A stretch of DNA of 64,000 nucleotides, taken from assembly GCF_044987625.1 (NCBI RefSeq), contig NZ_JBJDSB010000002.1, positions 1,178,001 to 1,242,000 of the forward strand. The letters are read 5' to 3'. Made by a program: the position numbers and the translations under genes. Positions 36,944-44,893 of the stretch are shown piece by piece. The stretch is from Desulfobaculum sp044987625 (GTDB lineage Bacteria > Desulfobacterota > Desulfovibrionia > Desulfovibrionales > Desulfovibrionaceae). Every line of letters begins with the position of its first letter. Within the stretch, counting starts at the first letter, position 1. The notes beneath the pieces were generated by a model. The model was not told the origin of the DNA and made no database searches. It saw only the letters and a program-made list of their open reading frames with translations.

Positions 36944-37960
36944 ATGCATTACGTTACAACCCACGGCCTGACCAAACGCTTCGGCTCCGTCACCGTCTTC
37001 GACGGCCTGAATATGTCCATCAACAAAGGGGAGCTCGTCACCCTCCTTGGTCCCAGCGGCTGCGGCAAGTCCACGCTTCTGCGCTGTCTATCGGGCCTCA
37101 CGCCCATCAACGGCGGACGCATCAGCGTTGGCGGGGACGACATCACCGCCGTCAAACCCCAAAACCGGGGCATCGGCATGGTCTTCCAGAGCTACGCCCT
37201 GTTCCCCAACATGACCGTCCGCGCCAACATCGCCTTTGGCCTCAAGATGAAACGCATCGCAGGCGGCGAAGCCACGCGCCGCGTGGCCGAAGCCGTCGCC
37301 CTTGTGGAGCTGGGCGGACATGAGGACAAATACCCGCACGAGCTCTCCGGCGGTCAGCGCCAGCGCGTGGCCCTTGCCCGCGCACTGGTGGTGCACCCGC
37401 GCATTCTGCTGCTTGATGAACCGCTCTCGGCGCTGGACGCCCGCATCCGCCGCAACCTGCGCAAACAGATTCGCTCCATCCAGCGCGAGCTGGGTCTGAC
37501 CACCATCTTTGTCACCCACGACCAAGAGGAAGCCCTGACCCTCTCGGACCGCATCTTCCTCATGGACCGGGGCGACATCGTGCAAAGCGGCTCTGCCGAA
37601 TCCATCTACACGGACCCGGCAAACGCCTTTGTGGCTGGCTTTATCGGCAACTCCAACCTGCTGACGGCCCAGCAGGCCAAGGCTCTGCTGGGCATGGACA
37701 TTACAGGCCAGCTGGCCGTCCGGCCCGAGTCCATTTACGTCCGCGAACCGGGCCGCAACTACGCCCTTGGCGTCAGCACGCCAGTGGAAGCCACGGTCCT
37801 CTCCCACCAACTGCTGGGCAACGTTATCCGCTATCAACTCCTCTCACGCGGGTGCGAACTGACCGTGGACCTCTTAAACCGCTCCTCCAGCCGTCTATTC
37901 GAGGCCGGAACCGAGCTGGAAATTCTTTTCAACCGCAACGAACTTCGGGAGGTCGCCTAA
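36944..37960 (+). CDS. ABC transporter ATP-binding protein (PotA/FbpC type)
   Basis: A 338-residue ATPase with Walker A GPSGCGKST, Q-loop MVFQSYALFPNMTV, signature LSGGQRQRVALARAL, Walker B ILLLDEPLSALDARI and H-loop VTHDQEEAL, followed by a C-terminal TOBE-like regulatory domain (~residues 240-335). It energises the two preceding permeases. Its stop codon shares one base with the start of the HAD phosphatase gene (TAATG). Confidence 0.94.
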   Translation: MHYVTTHGLTKRFGSVTVFDGLNMSINKGELVTLLGPSGCGKSTLLRCLSGLTPINGGRISVGGDDITAVKPQNRGIGMVFQSYALFPNMTVRANIAFGLKMKRIAGGEATRRVAEAVALVELGGHEDKYPHELSGGQRQRVALARALVVHPRILLLDEPLSALDARIRRNLRKQIRSIQRELGLTTIFVTHDQEEALTLSDRIFLMDRGDIVQSGSAESIYTDPANAFVAGFIGNSNLLTAQQAKALLGMDITGQLAVRPESIYVREPGRNYALGVSTPVEATVLSHQLLGNVIRYQLLSRGCELTVDLLNRSSSRLFEAGTELEILFNRNELREVA

Positions 37961-38622
37961 TGCCCCTCGCCCTCTTTGACCTTGATGAAACCCTCATTCA
38001 TGGCGACAGCGCCACCATGTGGCTCCGCCATAGCGTCGCCAAAGGCTGGGCCCCCGCCACCGCGCTCGACCGCGAAGAACAGCTTATGCAGGACTACCGC
38101 ACCGGCACGCTGGACATGAAGGCCTACATCCGCCACTGCGCCGGCCATCTGGAAGGGCTGCCCATGGACGAGGTAGCGCGCCGCGCGCACGAATTCGCCG
38201 AGGAATGCATCCGCCCCATCGTCTACCCACAGGCGTGGGAGCGCCTGCGCTGGCATGAGGAAAGCGGCGACACCGTGATCATCATCTCCGCCACCAGCGA
38301 CTTTCTCGTCCGGCCCATCGCCGCCATGCTGGGCGTTGACAACGTCATCGCCATCCGCCTTGCCGAGGACGCCGGATGCTTCACCACGCAAACCGTCGGG
38401 ACGCTCTCCTTCCGCGAGGGCAAAGTCACCCGCCTGCACGACTGGATCATGACCGAGCGGCGCAGTCTCTCCGGAAGCATCTTCTACTCCGACTCCCATA
38501 ACGACATGCCTCTACTCGATGCTGTGGATGTACCCATCCCCACCAACCCGGACGACGCCCTGCGCCGCTACGCCCGCCACCGGGGCTGGCGCGTGCTGGA
38601 CTGGAAACGGGTCGCGGCCTAG
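37960..38622 (+). CDS. HAD-IB family hydrolase (phosphoserine-phosphatase-like)
   Basis: A 220-residue haloacid dehalogenase-fold phosphatase. Motif I is LFDLDETLIHGD with the nucleophile and acid/base Asp pair; motif II is IIISATSDF; motif IV is YSDSHNDMPLLDAV. A helical cap inserted after motif I (residues ~20-85) gives the HAD-IB/SerB class. In this operon it may remove phosphate after the phosphatase-fold hydrolase has acted, or act on another imported ester. GGGAGG precedes the ATG, which lies inside the stop of the ATPase gene. Confidence 0.9.
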   Translation: MPLALFDLDETLIHGDSATMWLRHSVAKGWAPATALDREEQLMQDYRTGTLDMKAYIRHCAGHLEGLPMDEVARRAHEFAEECIRPIVYPQAWERLRWHEESGDTVIIISATSDFLVRPIAAMLGVDNVIAIRLAEDAGCFTTQTVGTLSFREGKVTRLHDWIMTERRSLSGSIFYSDSHNDMPLLDAVDVPIPTNPDDALRRYARHRGWRVLDWKRVAA

Positions 38623-38652
38623 CCCCTGCACCATCAACGCACACACCACGGC

Positions 38653-39381
38653 ATGAAACACCACACAAACAGACAATTCCTCTCCATCCGCGACTCCCTC
38701 GCAGACCAAATCGCCGGGGGGCTTCTTCCCGTCGGGGACAAGCTCCCGTCGGAGCGCCGCCTCAGCGAGCTGTACGAAACCACCCGCATCACCGTGAAGG
38801 AAGCTCTGCTCGTCCTTGAGGCCGAGGGCAAAATCTACCGCGAGGAGCGGCGGGGATGGTTCGTCTCGCCGCCCCGGCTCATCTATAACCCCATGACCAA
38901 ATCGCACTTTCACGAGATGGTGCAAGGGCAAAAGCGCCGCGCTGTCACCTCGGTGCTGGCCGCCGCAACCGTCCCCGCGCAGGCGGCCATGTGTCGGCAG
39001 ATGGACCTGCCGCCGTTTACGCGGGTACACCACATCCGCCGCCAGCGCTGTCTGGACGGACGCGCCGCGCTCTATGTGGAGCACGTGGTCTGCGCTCAGC
39101 GTTTCCCCGACCTGTTGGAGTTGGACCTGACCCAATCCATCACCGGCCTGTACGAAAGCCGCTACGGCGTACGGTATGGCCGCTCGCGATTCACCATCAC
39201 CCCCACCGCCGCCATGGGCCACATTGCGGATATGCTCAGCATTGCCGACGGCAGCAGCATTCTGCACATTGCCCGCGTCAACTACGACCAACACGGCAAA
39301 CTTATCGACTGCGACATGGAATACTGGCGGCACGATGCCATCCAAATCGCCGTGGATACCGACTCGTGGCAAGAGCTGTAA
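38653..39381 (+). CDS. GntR-family transcriptional regulator with UTRA domain
   Basis: A 242-residue HutC/PhnF-type regulator. The N-terminal winged helix contains IRDSLADQIAGGLLPVGDKL, PSERRLSELYETTRITVKEA; the C-terminal UTRA ligand-binding domain (residues ~80-240) contains LYVEHVVCAQRFPDLLEL and ILHIARVNYDQHGKLIDCDM. It is the last gene of the importer operon and most likely controls it in response to the imported compound. PhnF and PhnR regulators of phosphonate operons have the same fold, which fits the hydrolases upstream. The ATG has no clear ribosome site. Confidence 0.9.
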   Translation: MKHHTNRQFLSIRDSLADQIAGGLLPVGDKLPSERRLSELYETTRITVKEALLVLEAEGKIYREERRGWFVSPPRLIYNPMTKSHFHEMVQGQKRRAVTSVLAAATVPAQAAMCRQMDLPPFTRVHHIRRQRCLDGRAALYVEHVVCAQRFPDLLELDLTQSITGLYESRYGVRYGRSRFTITPTAAMGHIADMLSIADGSSILHIARVNYDQHGKLIDCDMEYWRHDAIQIAVDTDSWQEL

Positions 39382-39419
39382 GCCCACCCCAGAACGCCGG
39401 ACATGCACATGCTCCATCC

Positions 39420-39449
39420 AGCCCTCCGCCAACGCGGGGGGCTTTTCTT
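39420..39449 (+). terminator. Terminator after the UTRA regulator gene
   Basis: Arms AGCCCTCCGC / GCGGGGGGCT (one G·T pair) with loop CAAC, then TTTCTTG. It ends the plus-strand importer operon. Confidence 0.85.
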
Positions 39450-39469
39450 GTGTTATGGGAGGCAGGACG

Positions 39470-39531
39470 AAAAAAAAGTGCGCCCACGGCGCGGCTTCCG
39501 GTAGAGCGGAAAACCAGCGGCGCGGGCGCAC
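39470..39531 (-). terminator. Terminator of the DmsABC-like operon
   Basis: On the minus strand the outer arms GTGCGCCC / GGGCGCAC, with further internal pairing, are followed by eight T. It faces the plus-strand terminator at 39420-39449, so two convergent operons end here. A second hairpin (CCCGGCGG / CCGCCGGG) at about 39562-39599 lies between it and the last gene. Confidence 0.85.
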
Positions 39532-39622
39532 GTCCCTCAGGAGAGTGACGAGGGAAAACGTCCCGGCGGGGTCTGCCGAAGGGCCAGCCGCCGCCGGGAG
39601 AAGCGGGAGGAGGATTTATGCC

Positions 39623-40405
39623 TTACATCGTTCCGATGAGCGATGCGGTGTGAACGCTCTCGGCGAAGAACACCACCCGAAAGAGCAGTTCCGTCACCAG
39701 CAGAAGAGCGGGCAGCCACAGGGGGATGCGCCGGGTGCGCAGAACAAAGGCCAGCGGCAGCGCCAGCCCGACAAGCCCCCGTACCCAGTACAGGGAGGAT
39801 TCCAGCCACGCCGTCCCTGTCATACGCATGGGCGTACTGCCGGAGAGCCAAATGCTCGGGATGAGCAGATGCAGCACAAGGGCGAGGGCCAGAATGCCGC
39901 CAAGAATGCGGGCGGGGCGCTCCTGTTCGGCAGCGGGCAGCAGCGCGCCAAACCCGGCAACGCCAAGCATGGCGGCGGTCACGGCGAACAAGGCGCCCGG
40001 CACCGCGTTGTCGAGCGCGGGAATGCTGGGCGCCATGTACGCCAGTGCGGATGTGCCAAGGGCGGCCAAGCCCACAACGGGGACCACCACGGACACGGCG
40101 CGACTCCTTACGAACATGGACACGATCATAAGAAATGCGAATGCGCCAAATGCCAAAATCTCACGGCTGAGCCACGAATGGGCAATGTTCACCAGTGCGC
40201 GGGGCGCGCCAAGGGGGTGCCCCAGATGAAACACCGAGGCCACAAGCCCGGCGCACAGGAGCGCAATTGCCGCCATTTCGCCCGTGCGGCGCGTCTGCGC
40301 GCCTGCTGCCGCTTCCTGCGGGACCAGCGCGGCGAACACGGTCATACCCACAGCCATCTGACTCAGGACGGTAAAGAAAACCAGAGGGAGTTCCATACTA
40401 TTCAT
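39623..40405 (-). CDS. DMSO-reductase-type membrane anchor subunit (DmsC-like)
   Basis: A 260-residue integral membrane protein with eight hydrophobic helices, starting MNSMELPLVFFTVLSQMAVG, in the DmsC family. It anchors the molybdoenzyme dimer to the periplasmic face of the inner membrane and oxidises menaquinol. It overlaps the Fe-S subunit gene by one base. It is the final gene of the TorD-DmsA-DmsB-DmsC-like operon. Confidence 0.9.
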   Translation of the reverse strand: MNSMELPLVFFTVLSQMAVGMTVFAALVPQEAAAGAQTRRTGEMAAIALLCAGLVASVFHLGHPLGAPRALVNIAHSWLSREILAFGAFAFLMIVSMFVRSRAVSVVVPVVGLAALGTSALAYMAPSIPALDNAVPGALFAVTAAMLGVAGFGALLPAAEQERPARILGGILALALVLHLLIPSIWLSGSTPMRMTGTAWLESSLYWVRGLVGLALPLAFVLRTRRIPLWLPALLLVTELLFRVVFFAESVHTASLIGTM

Positions 40406-40965
40406 TACTTGTTCCTCCTCACGATGTTCGGCTGGGAGGGCATCTTAAAACGGATGGAGGGATTTATCTTCTCCATACGGGGAAAGCCTGCGGGATACTG
40501 CACGGCGTCCACCTCGGCAAAGGCGTCAATCTCCACGACGTGAATCGCGTGGACCGGGCAGGCCTGCACACAGGCGGGGCGCAGTCCGGCGTCGAGGCGC
40601 TCGTAGCACAGGTTGCACTTCTCCACGTGCTTTTCCACGTGGTCGAACTGCGGCGCACCGTACGGGCAGGAGCGCACACAGTTGCGGCAGCCAATGCACT
40701 TGTCCTCGTGGTGAATCACAATGCCGTCCTCGCGCTTTTCGTACGCGCCAACGGGACAGACTTCCAAACAGGCCGGATGCTCGCAGTGGTTGCACCCAAT
40801 GGACAAAAACCCGCGCTCAAAGTGGGGGTACACATCCTGCCCAAGGGGATACACGCGGCGGCGCTTCACACCGGGCTGGCTGCCATACTGGTTCTTGCAG
40901 GCCATGGCGCAGGAAAAGCAGCCTATGCACTTGTCGCTATCGACATAGAATCCAAGTTGTTTCAT
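40405..40965 (-). CDS. 4Fe-4S electron-transfer subunit (DmsB-like)
   Basis: A 186-residue ferredoxin-type subunit with four Cys clusters: CIGCFSCAMAC, CEHPACLEVCP, CIGCRNCVRSCP, and a last one with CNLCYERLD and CVQACP. Each should hold a [4Fe-4S] centre, giving the electron wire between the membrane anchor and the molybdenum subunit. I use the ATG at 40965, which has AGGA at proper spacing; an ATG three codons upstream touches the same AAGG. It has no signal peptide, as expected for co-export with the Tat-targeted catalytic subunit. Confidence 0.94.
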   Translation of the reverse strand: MKQLGFYVDSDKCIGCFSCAMACKNQYGSQPGVKRRRVYPLGQDVYPHFERGFLSIGCNHCEHPACLEVCPVGAYEKREDGIVIHHEDKCIGCRNCVRSCPYGAPQFDHVEKHVEKCNLCYERLDAGLRPACVQACPVHAIHVVEIDAFAEVDAVQYPAGFPRMEKINPSIRFKMPSQPNIVRRNK

Positions 40966-40983
40966 TTTCGTCATCCTTTCCCG

Positions 40984-43227
40984 TTATGCCTTCTCAATGT
41001 CCGCGAAGTGCTCCTGCGTCGCCAGACCGGGATGCCCGCCAAACTTGTAGGCGCCCATGTCCGCAAGGGTGTCGTCCACGACGTTTTGCACGTTGAAGGA
41101 ATTGTTCTTGAACCACGCCTCGTACATCAGCAGCGTGTCCGGGGCGACGTTGTCCGTCAGGCGCGCCGTCAGCGTCAGCTCGCCAAGGCGGCTGAACACG
41201 CGGGCCTTGTCGCCGTCGCGGATGCCCTTCTCCCGCGCCACGGCGGGGTTCACGTACACGCACGGCTCGGGGTTGAAGTCCTCCATCCAGTCCAAGTTGA
41301 CGAACTGGGAATGCAGGCCAAACTTGGTGTGCGGCGTCAGCACCTTGTACGGCGCATGCGGCTTGCGCGGAGCCTTGTATTCCGGCAGCGCCATGTTGCC
41401 GTAGCGGGTGGCGATTTCCGACTTGAACTCGTACTTGCCGGACGGCGTCTCAAAACGCCCATCCGCCCACGCCACGGGATTGCGCTTCGACTTCACGGGG
41501 CCGTCAAGCAGGTCCTTCCACGACGAAATGCCAAACTCCTCATGAATGGTGTCGTTGAACTGGCGAATCATGCATTCCTTGGGCGTCAAATCCTGCGGGA
41601 AGGTGCAGGAGCCGGGCTCAAGTTCATTCATGCGCTTGGAGAGCATGGCGGAGATGTCGGTATTGGACTTGCTTTCGTACAGCGGCTCAATGGCCTGTTC
41701 GTTAATGGCCAGCCAGTAATGCCAGTAGGACACGTCCACCTGCCATTCCTCAAACTGCGTGGTGGTGGGGAGCACAATGTCCGCCAATTCCGCCGTCTGG
41801 GTGAAGAAGTGGTCCACAACCACGGTCATCTCCAGCTGGCGGTAGGCCTTTTCCATGGCGTTGCGGTCCGGCGCCTGACTCATGGGATTGCTGCACGACA
41901 CCCACATCATGCGGATGGGCGGATTAGCCTTGAACATGTTGCGGGCTTCCTGATTGCGGTTCAGGGAGCGGTTGGACGGGGTGACGGGCTTGCCGCTTTT
42001 GGCGGCCTTGGGGTCCACCCAGCCTTTGGAGCCTGCCGGGGGCTGTAGTTCGCACTTGGGCCAGTAGTTGAAATTCCACGTGAATTCCTGCCCGTAGCGC
42101 GCGCCGCCGCCCTTTTTGCCAATGTTGCCCGTCATGGCCACAAGGGCGTCAATGGCGCGTACGGCCACGCCGCCGTTGGTGTGGCGCTGCATGCCGTAGC
42201 CAATCCAAATGGTGGCCGGGTCGGCGGTGGCGAATTCCTCGGCAAGGCGGGCGATATCCGCGGCGGGGATGCCCGTCTCGGCCTCTGCCCACTCAAGGGT
42301 AATGTTCTTTCGCAGGTAGGTAGCGAACTCCTCAAAGCCGTGGGCGTTTCTGCGCACCCACGCCTTGTCCACAAGGTCGTGGTCCAGAATATGACGGGCC
42401 ATGCCAAGGGCCAGCGCGCCGTCAGTGCCCACCTTGGGACCAAAGTATTCATCGGCCTTGGCGGCGGTCTGGCTGAGCACCGGGTCCACCACCACAAACT
42501 TGGCGCCGCGCTCGCGGGCGGCGTAGATGAACTTCATGCTGTGCACGGACGTCCACGCCGGGTTGCCGCCCCAGACGATGACGTACTTGCTGTTCGCCAT
42601 GTCTTCGGGGTCGTTGCAAACCATGTTGCCGAAGTCGAAGTGCTGGGCGTCATAGCCAGCGGGCCAACAGGAGCTGCCCTCCATGCGCGTGGTGTAGCCA
42701 ATGGCGGAGAAGAAGCCCTGAATCACAGAACAGTTGGTGATGCCCTCGCTGCCGGAGTTCTTTTCCAGCGCCACGCCGAGCAGGTTGCCGTCCTGTTTCT
42801 TGATTTCCAGAATCTTTTTGGCAATGCGGTCAATGGCTTCATCCCACGAGATGCGCTTCCACTTGCCGGAGCCTTTACCGCCCACCTGCTCCATGGGGTA
42901 CTTGATGCGGTGCGGGCTGTAGACGCGCCGCGGATAGGAAAACCCCTTCACGCACAGACCGGACGAGGTAAACGTAGACTGCGGGTTGCCCTCCACAAAC
43001 TTGAGCACGCCGTCCTTCACATAGGACTTGATGGAGCAGGTATCGTAGCAGTTGCGCTGGCAGGCGCTGGTCCGCACAACATAGTCCTGGACGCGAAAGG
43101 CGTCCGCGCGGGTGGCCGCGGGCCGCAGCAGGCTCCCAGGAACCATGGCCATCGCGCCTGTGGCGGTGAGGCCTTGAAGGAAGTGACGCCGCGTCAATGT
43201 GCGGCGCGAGCCGTTCTCGTTCTTCAT
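40984..43227 (-). CDS. Molybdopterin-dependent oxidoreductase, catalytic subunit (DmsA-like)
   Basis: A 747-residue periplasmic enzyme of the DMSO reductase family. It has a twin-arginine signal (TLTRRHFLQGLTATGAM), then a [4Fe-4S]-type Cys set beginning CQRNCYDTC and closing near GLCVKGFSYPRR. Cofactor-binding text includes WDEAIDRIAKKI, YVIVWGGNPAWTSVHSMKFI and a C-terminal molydopterin dinucleotide domain (~residues 620-740, FGLHSQFVNLDW). The partners are DmsB/DmsC-like, so it probably reduces an S- or N-oxide or a related acceptor with menaquinol. The substrate cannot be fixed by sequence. GGAG precedes the chosen ATG; the longer upstream frame overlaps the chaperone gene. Confidence 0.9.
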   Translation of the reverse strand: MKNENGSRRTLTRRHFLQGLTATGAMAMVPGSLLRPAATRADAFRVQDYVVRTSACQRNCYDTCSIKSYVKDGVLKFVEGNPQSTFTSSGLCVKGFSYPRRVYSPHRIKYPMEQVGGKGSGKWKRISWDEAIDRIAKKILEIKKQDGNLLGVALEKNSGSEGITNCSVIQGFFSAIGYTTRMEGSSCWPAGYDAQHFDFGNMVCNDPEDMANSKYVIVWGGNPAWTSVHSMKFIYAARERGAKFVVVDPVLSQTAAKADEYFGPKVGTDGALALGMARHILDHDLVDKAWVRRNAHGFEEFATYLRKNITLEWAEAETGIPAADIARLAEEFATADPATIWIGYGMQRHTNGGVAVRAIDALVAMTGNIGKKGGGARYGQEFTWNFNYWPKCELQPPAGSKGWVDPKAAKSGKPVTPSNRSLNRNQEARNMFKANPPIRMMWVSCSNPMSQAPDRNAMEKAYRQLEMTVVVDHFFTQTAELADIVLPTTTQFEEWQVDVSYWHYWLAINEQAIEPLYESKSNTDISAMLSKRMNELEPGSCTFPQDLTPKECMIRQFNDTIHEEFGISSWKDLLDGPVKSKRNPVAWADGRFETPSGKYEFKSEIATRYGNMALPEYKAPRKPHAPYKVLTPHTKFGLHSQFVNLDWMEDFNPEPCVYVNPAVAREKGIRDGDKARVFSRLGELTLTARLTDNVAPDTLLMYEAWFKNNSFNVQNVVDDTLADMGAYKFGGHPGLATQEHFADIEKA

Positions 43228-43796
43228 ATCGTTTCTCTCCGTTGCAGGTTCACCGTGCATGAGCACAGACCAGCCAGTTCCCTTTTCAGCAGCACCGCCG
43301 CAAACCGAAACAGCGCGGTGGCGTGCTCTGAGGCCAGAATCCGGTCCACAAAAAGCGGTATCCACACCCCTAGGTGGTCGTTCACGAAGAAGCAGTAGAG
43401 TTCCTCCTGCGCCTTGCCGGGGGCCTGATGCCGCGCATGGGCCAGATGCACCAGCGCTTCCAGTTCAAAGCTGACATGATCGTCGGGGAAGGTATTACGG
43501 TCGGGGTTTTCCAGACCAAGAGCGGAATACACGGCGCGCGCGTCCATGGTGGCCTCGCCCATCACCTGCGACGGCTCATCCAAATACACGGAGGCAAAAG
43601 GCGGGGCCTCAACATGCTTTGGGCCGACAAACAGGCTGTTGAAGGCGTACTCTTCCTCGTCCCAATCCGGAACGGGGGGCAAGTTGCGGCGCGTGGTGGC
43701 AGGCAGCGCATCCACAGCGCGGCGCAGGTCGGCCGCATGCTGCGCAAAGAACAGATTCCGCAGCGCCAGAAGGTTCTGCATGGTTGTTTCGTCCAT
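43224..43796 (-). CDS. TorD/DmsD-family molecular chaperone
   Basis: A 190-residue, mostly helical, cytoplasmic chaperone. The text LPPVPDWDEEEYAFNSLFVG and the FPDDHVSFELEALVHL segment match the TorD family motif (E-x-x-x-H-x-x-x-E-type helix) that binds Tat signal peptides. It should guard the DmsA-like subunit until its cofactor is inserted. Its stop overlaps the start of the catalytic gene. The ATG at 43796 has GGAG six bases upstream; the frame runs on upstream without coding character. Confidence 0.88.
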   Translation of the reverse strand: MDETTMQNLLALRNLFFAQHAADLRRAVDALPATTRRNLPPVPDWDEEEYAFNSLFVGPKHVEAPPFASVYLDEPSQVMGEATMDARAVYSALGLENPDRNTFPDDHVSFELEALVHLAHARHQAPGKAQEELYCFFVNDHLGVWIPLFVDRILASEHATALFRFAAVLLKRELAGLCSCTVNLQRRETI

Positions 43797-43961
43797 AGGG
43801 TCTCCCGGTACGTTACGCCCGGCCCTGTGGGCCTGGCGGTGGTCTTGGCCGTGGCTCGTCCCGAGGTCCGCCCCTGCGGTGCACGGGATTTTTTTCACAG
43901 CTTGGGAGTGCTCTATGGCAAAAGCATAACGGAGCAAAATCTGTAGGAAGATTCTCACACC

Positions 43962-43983
43962 GTGTCGGATAAATCCGACACGA
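43962..43983. promoter_or_regulatory. Perfect palindrome upstream of the DmsABC-like operon, likely operator
   Basis: Nine-base perfect arms CGTGTCGGA / TCCGACACG around TAAA. The gap 43797-44257 (461 bases) otherwise contains no gene. On the minus strand the site lies about 30-50 bases upstream of a weak promoter-like pair (TTTTGC, 16 bases, CATAGA), where an activator would sit. The NarL-type regulator encoded next door is a natural candidate to bind it. Confidence 0.55.
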
Positions 43984-44257
43984 CCTGTGAACCATTCGGA
44001 ATATGGGGAGAAAACAAAGAGGGGAAAAGAGGCAAACCGAGGCGAAAGGGAATCGCGGCACAATCCCCGGCGGCAGGGGAAGGGGTTCGGGCGCACGTCA
44101 CGCCCTTCCCACAGGCCCCAGGCCACGCGCAGAGATAATGGCGCTTACAGCCTCGCCGCCCCGCGCAGGGACGATGCCCCCACCGCGCCCCCCCGCGTAC
44201 GGAAGAATGCGCGGCGGCGGACACAGCCTCAGCAGCGGCAGTCAGGCCGCGCGCCGC

Positions 44258-44893
44258 CTAAAACGGCGAGATAAGGCTATGCTTGATGAGGTATTCATAC
44301 AGCCGGGCGTTGTTCTTAACGCCCAGCTTTTTCATGGCGCGGCTCTTGTAGGTGCCTACAGTCTTAAGGCTCACGCCCATCTTGTCGGCGATGTCCGTCT
44401 GGCGCATCCCTTCGGCAATGTGCAGCAGCACCTGCAATTCCCGCTCGGACAGGAGCGTACGCGGGTCGGCGCTGTCTCGCGGGGCCATCTCGCGCACAAG
44501 GTTCACCGAAAAGCGCTCGCTCACGTACTGCCCGGACGTCAGCACCTTGCCGATGGCGTCCACAAGCTCATCCGTGGCGGAGTTTTTGGCAATGTAGCCA
44601 TTGGCCCCGGCTTGCAGGGCCATAACCGCGTACTCGGCCTCCGGGTGCATGCTCAGGACGAGGACGGGAAGCTCCGGGCGGACGCGGCGAATCTTCTTGA
44701 GCGTGCTCAGGCCGCTCTCGTCCGGCAGGGAAATATCCAACAGCACAAGGTCAAGCTCCTCGCGCGCCACCTGCTCCATGGCCTCGCGCGAGCTGCCCGC
44801 CTCCACAAAGACAATGCCCTCGGCATAATCCGACGCCACATCCATAATCCCCTTGCGCACAATGGCGTGATCATCCACCAGTAAAAACCGCAT
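44258..44893 (-). CDS. NarL/LuxR-family response regulator
   Basis: A 211-residue two-component regulator. The receiver domain (1-120) has the acidic pocket DD at 7-8, phosphorylation site Asp53 in LVLLDISLPDES and the conserved Lys near the end of the domain region. The LuxR-type HTH (~145-205) reads LLSERELQVLLHIAEGMRQT and MGVSLKTVGTYKSRAMKKLG. The gene shares one base with the kinase stop (TAATG), so kinase and regulator are coupled. It lies upstream of, and on the same strand as, the DmsABC-like operon, its probable target. Confidence 0.94.
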   Translation of the reverse strand: MRFLLVDDHAIVRKGIMDVASDYAEGIVFVEAGSSREAMEQVAREELDLVLLDISLPDESGLSTLKKIRRVRPELPVLVLSMHPEAEYAVMALQAGANGYIAKNSATDELVDAIGKVLTSGQYVSERFSVNLVREMAPRDSADPRTLLSERELQVLLHIAEGMRQTDIADKMGVSLKTVGTYKSRAMKKLGVKNNARLYEYLIKHSLISPF

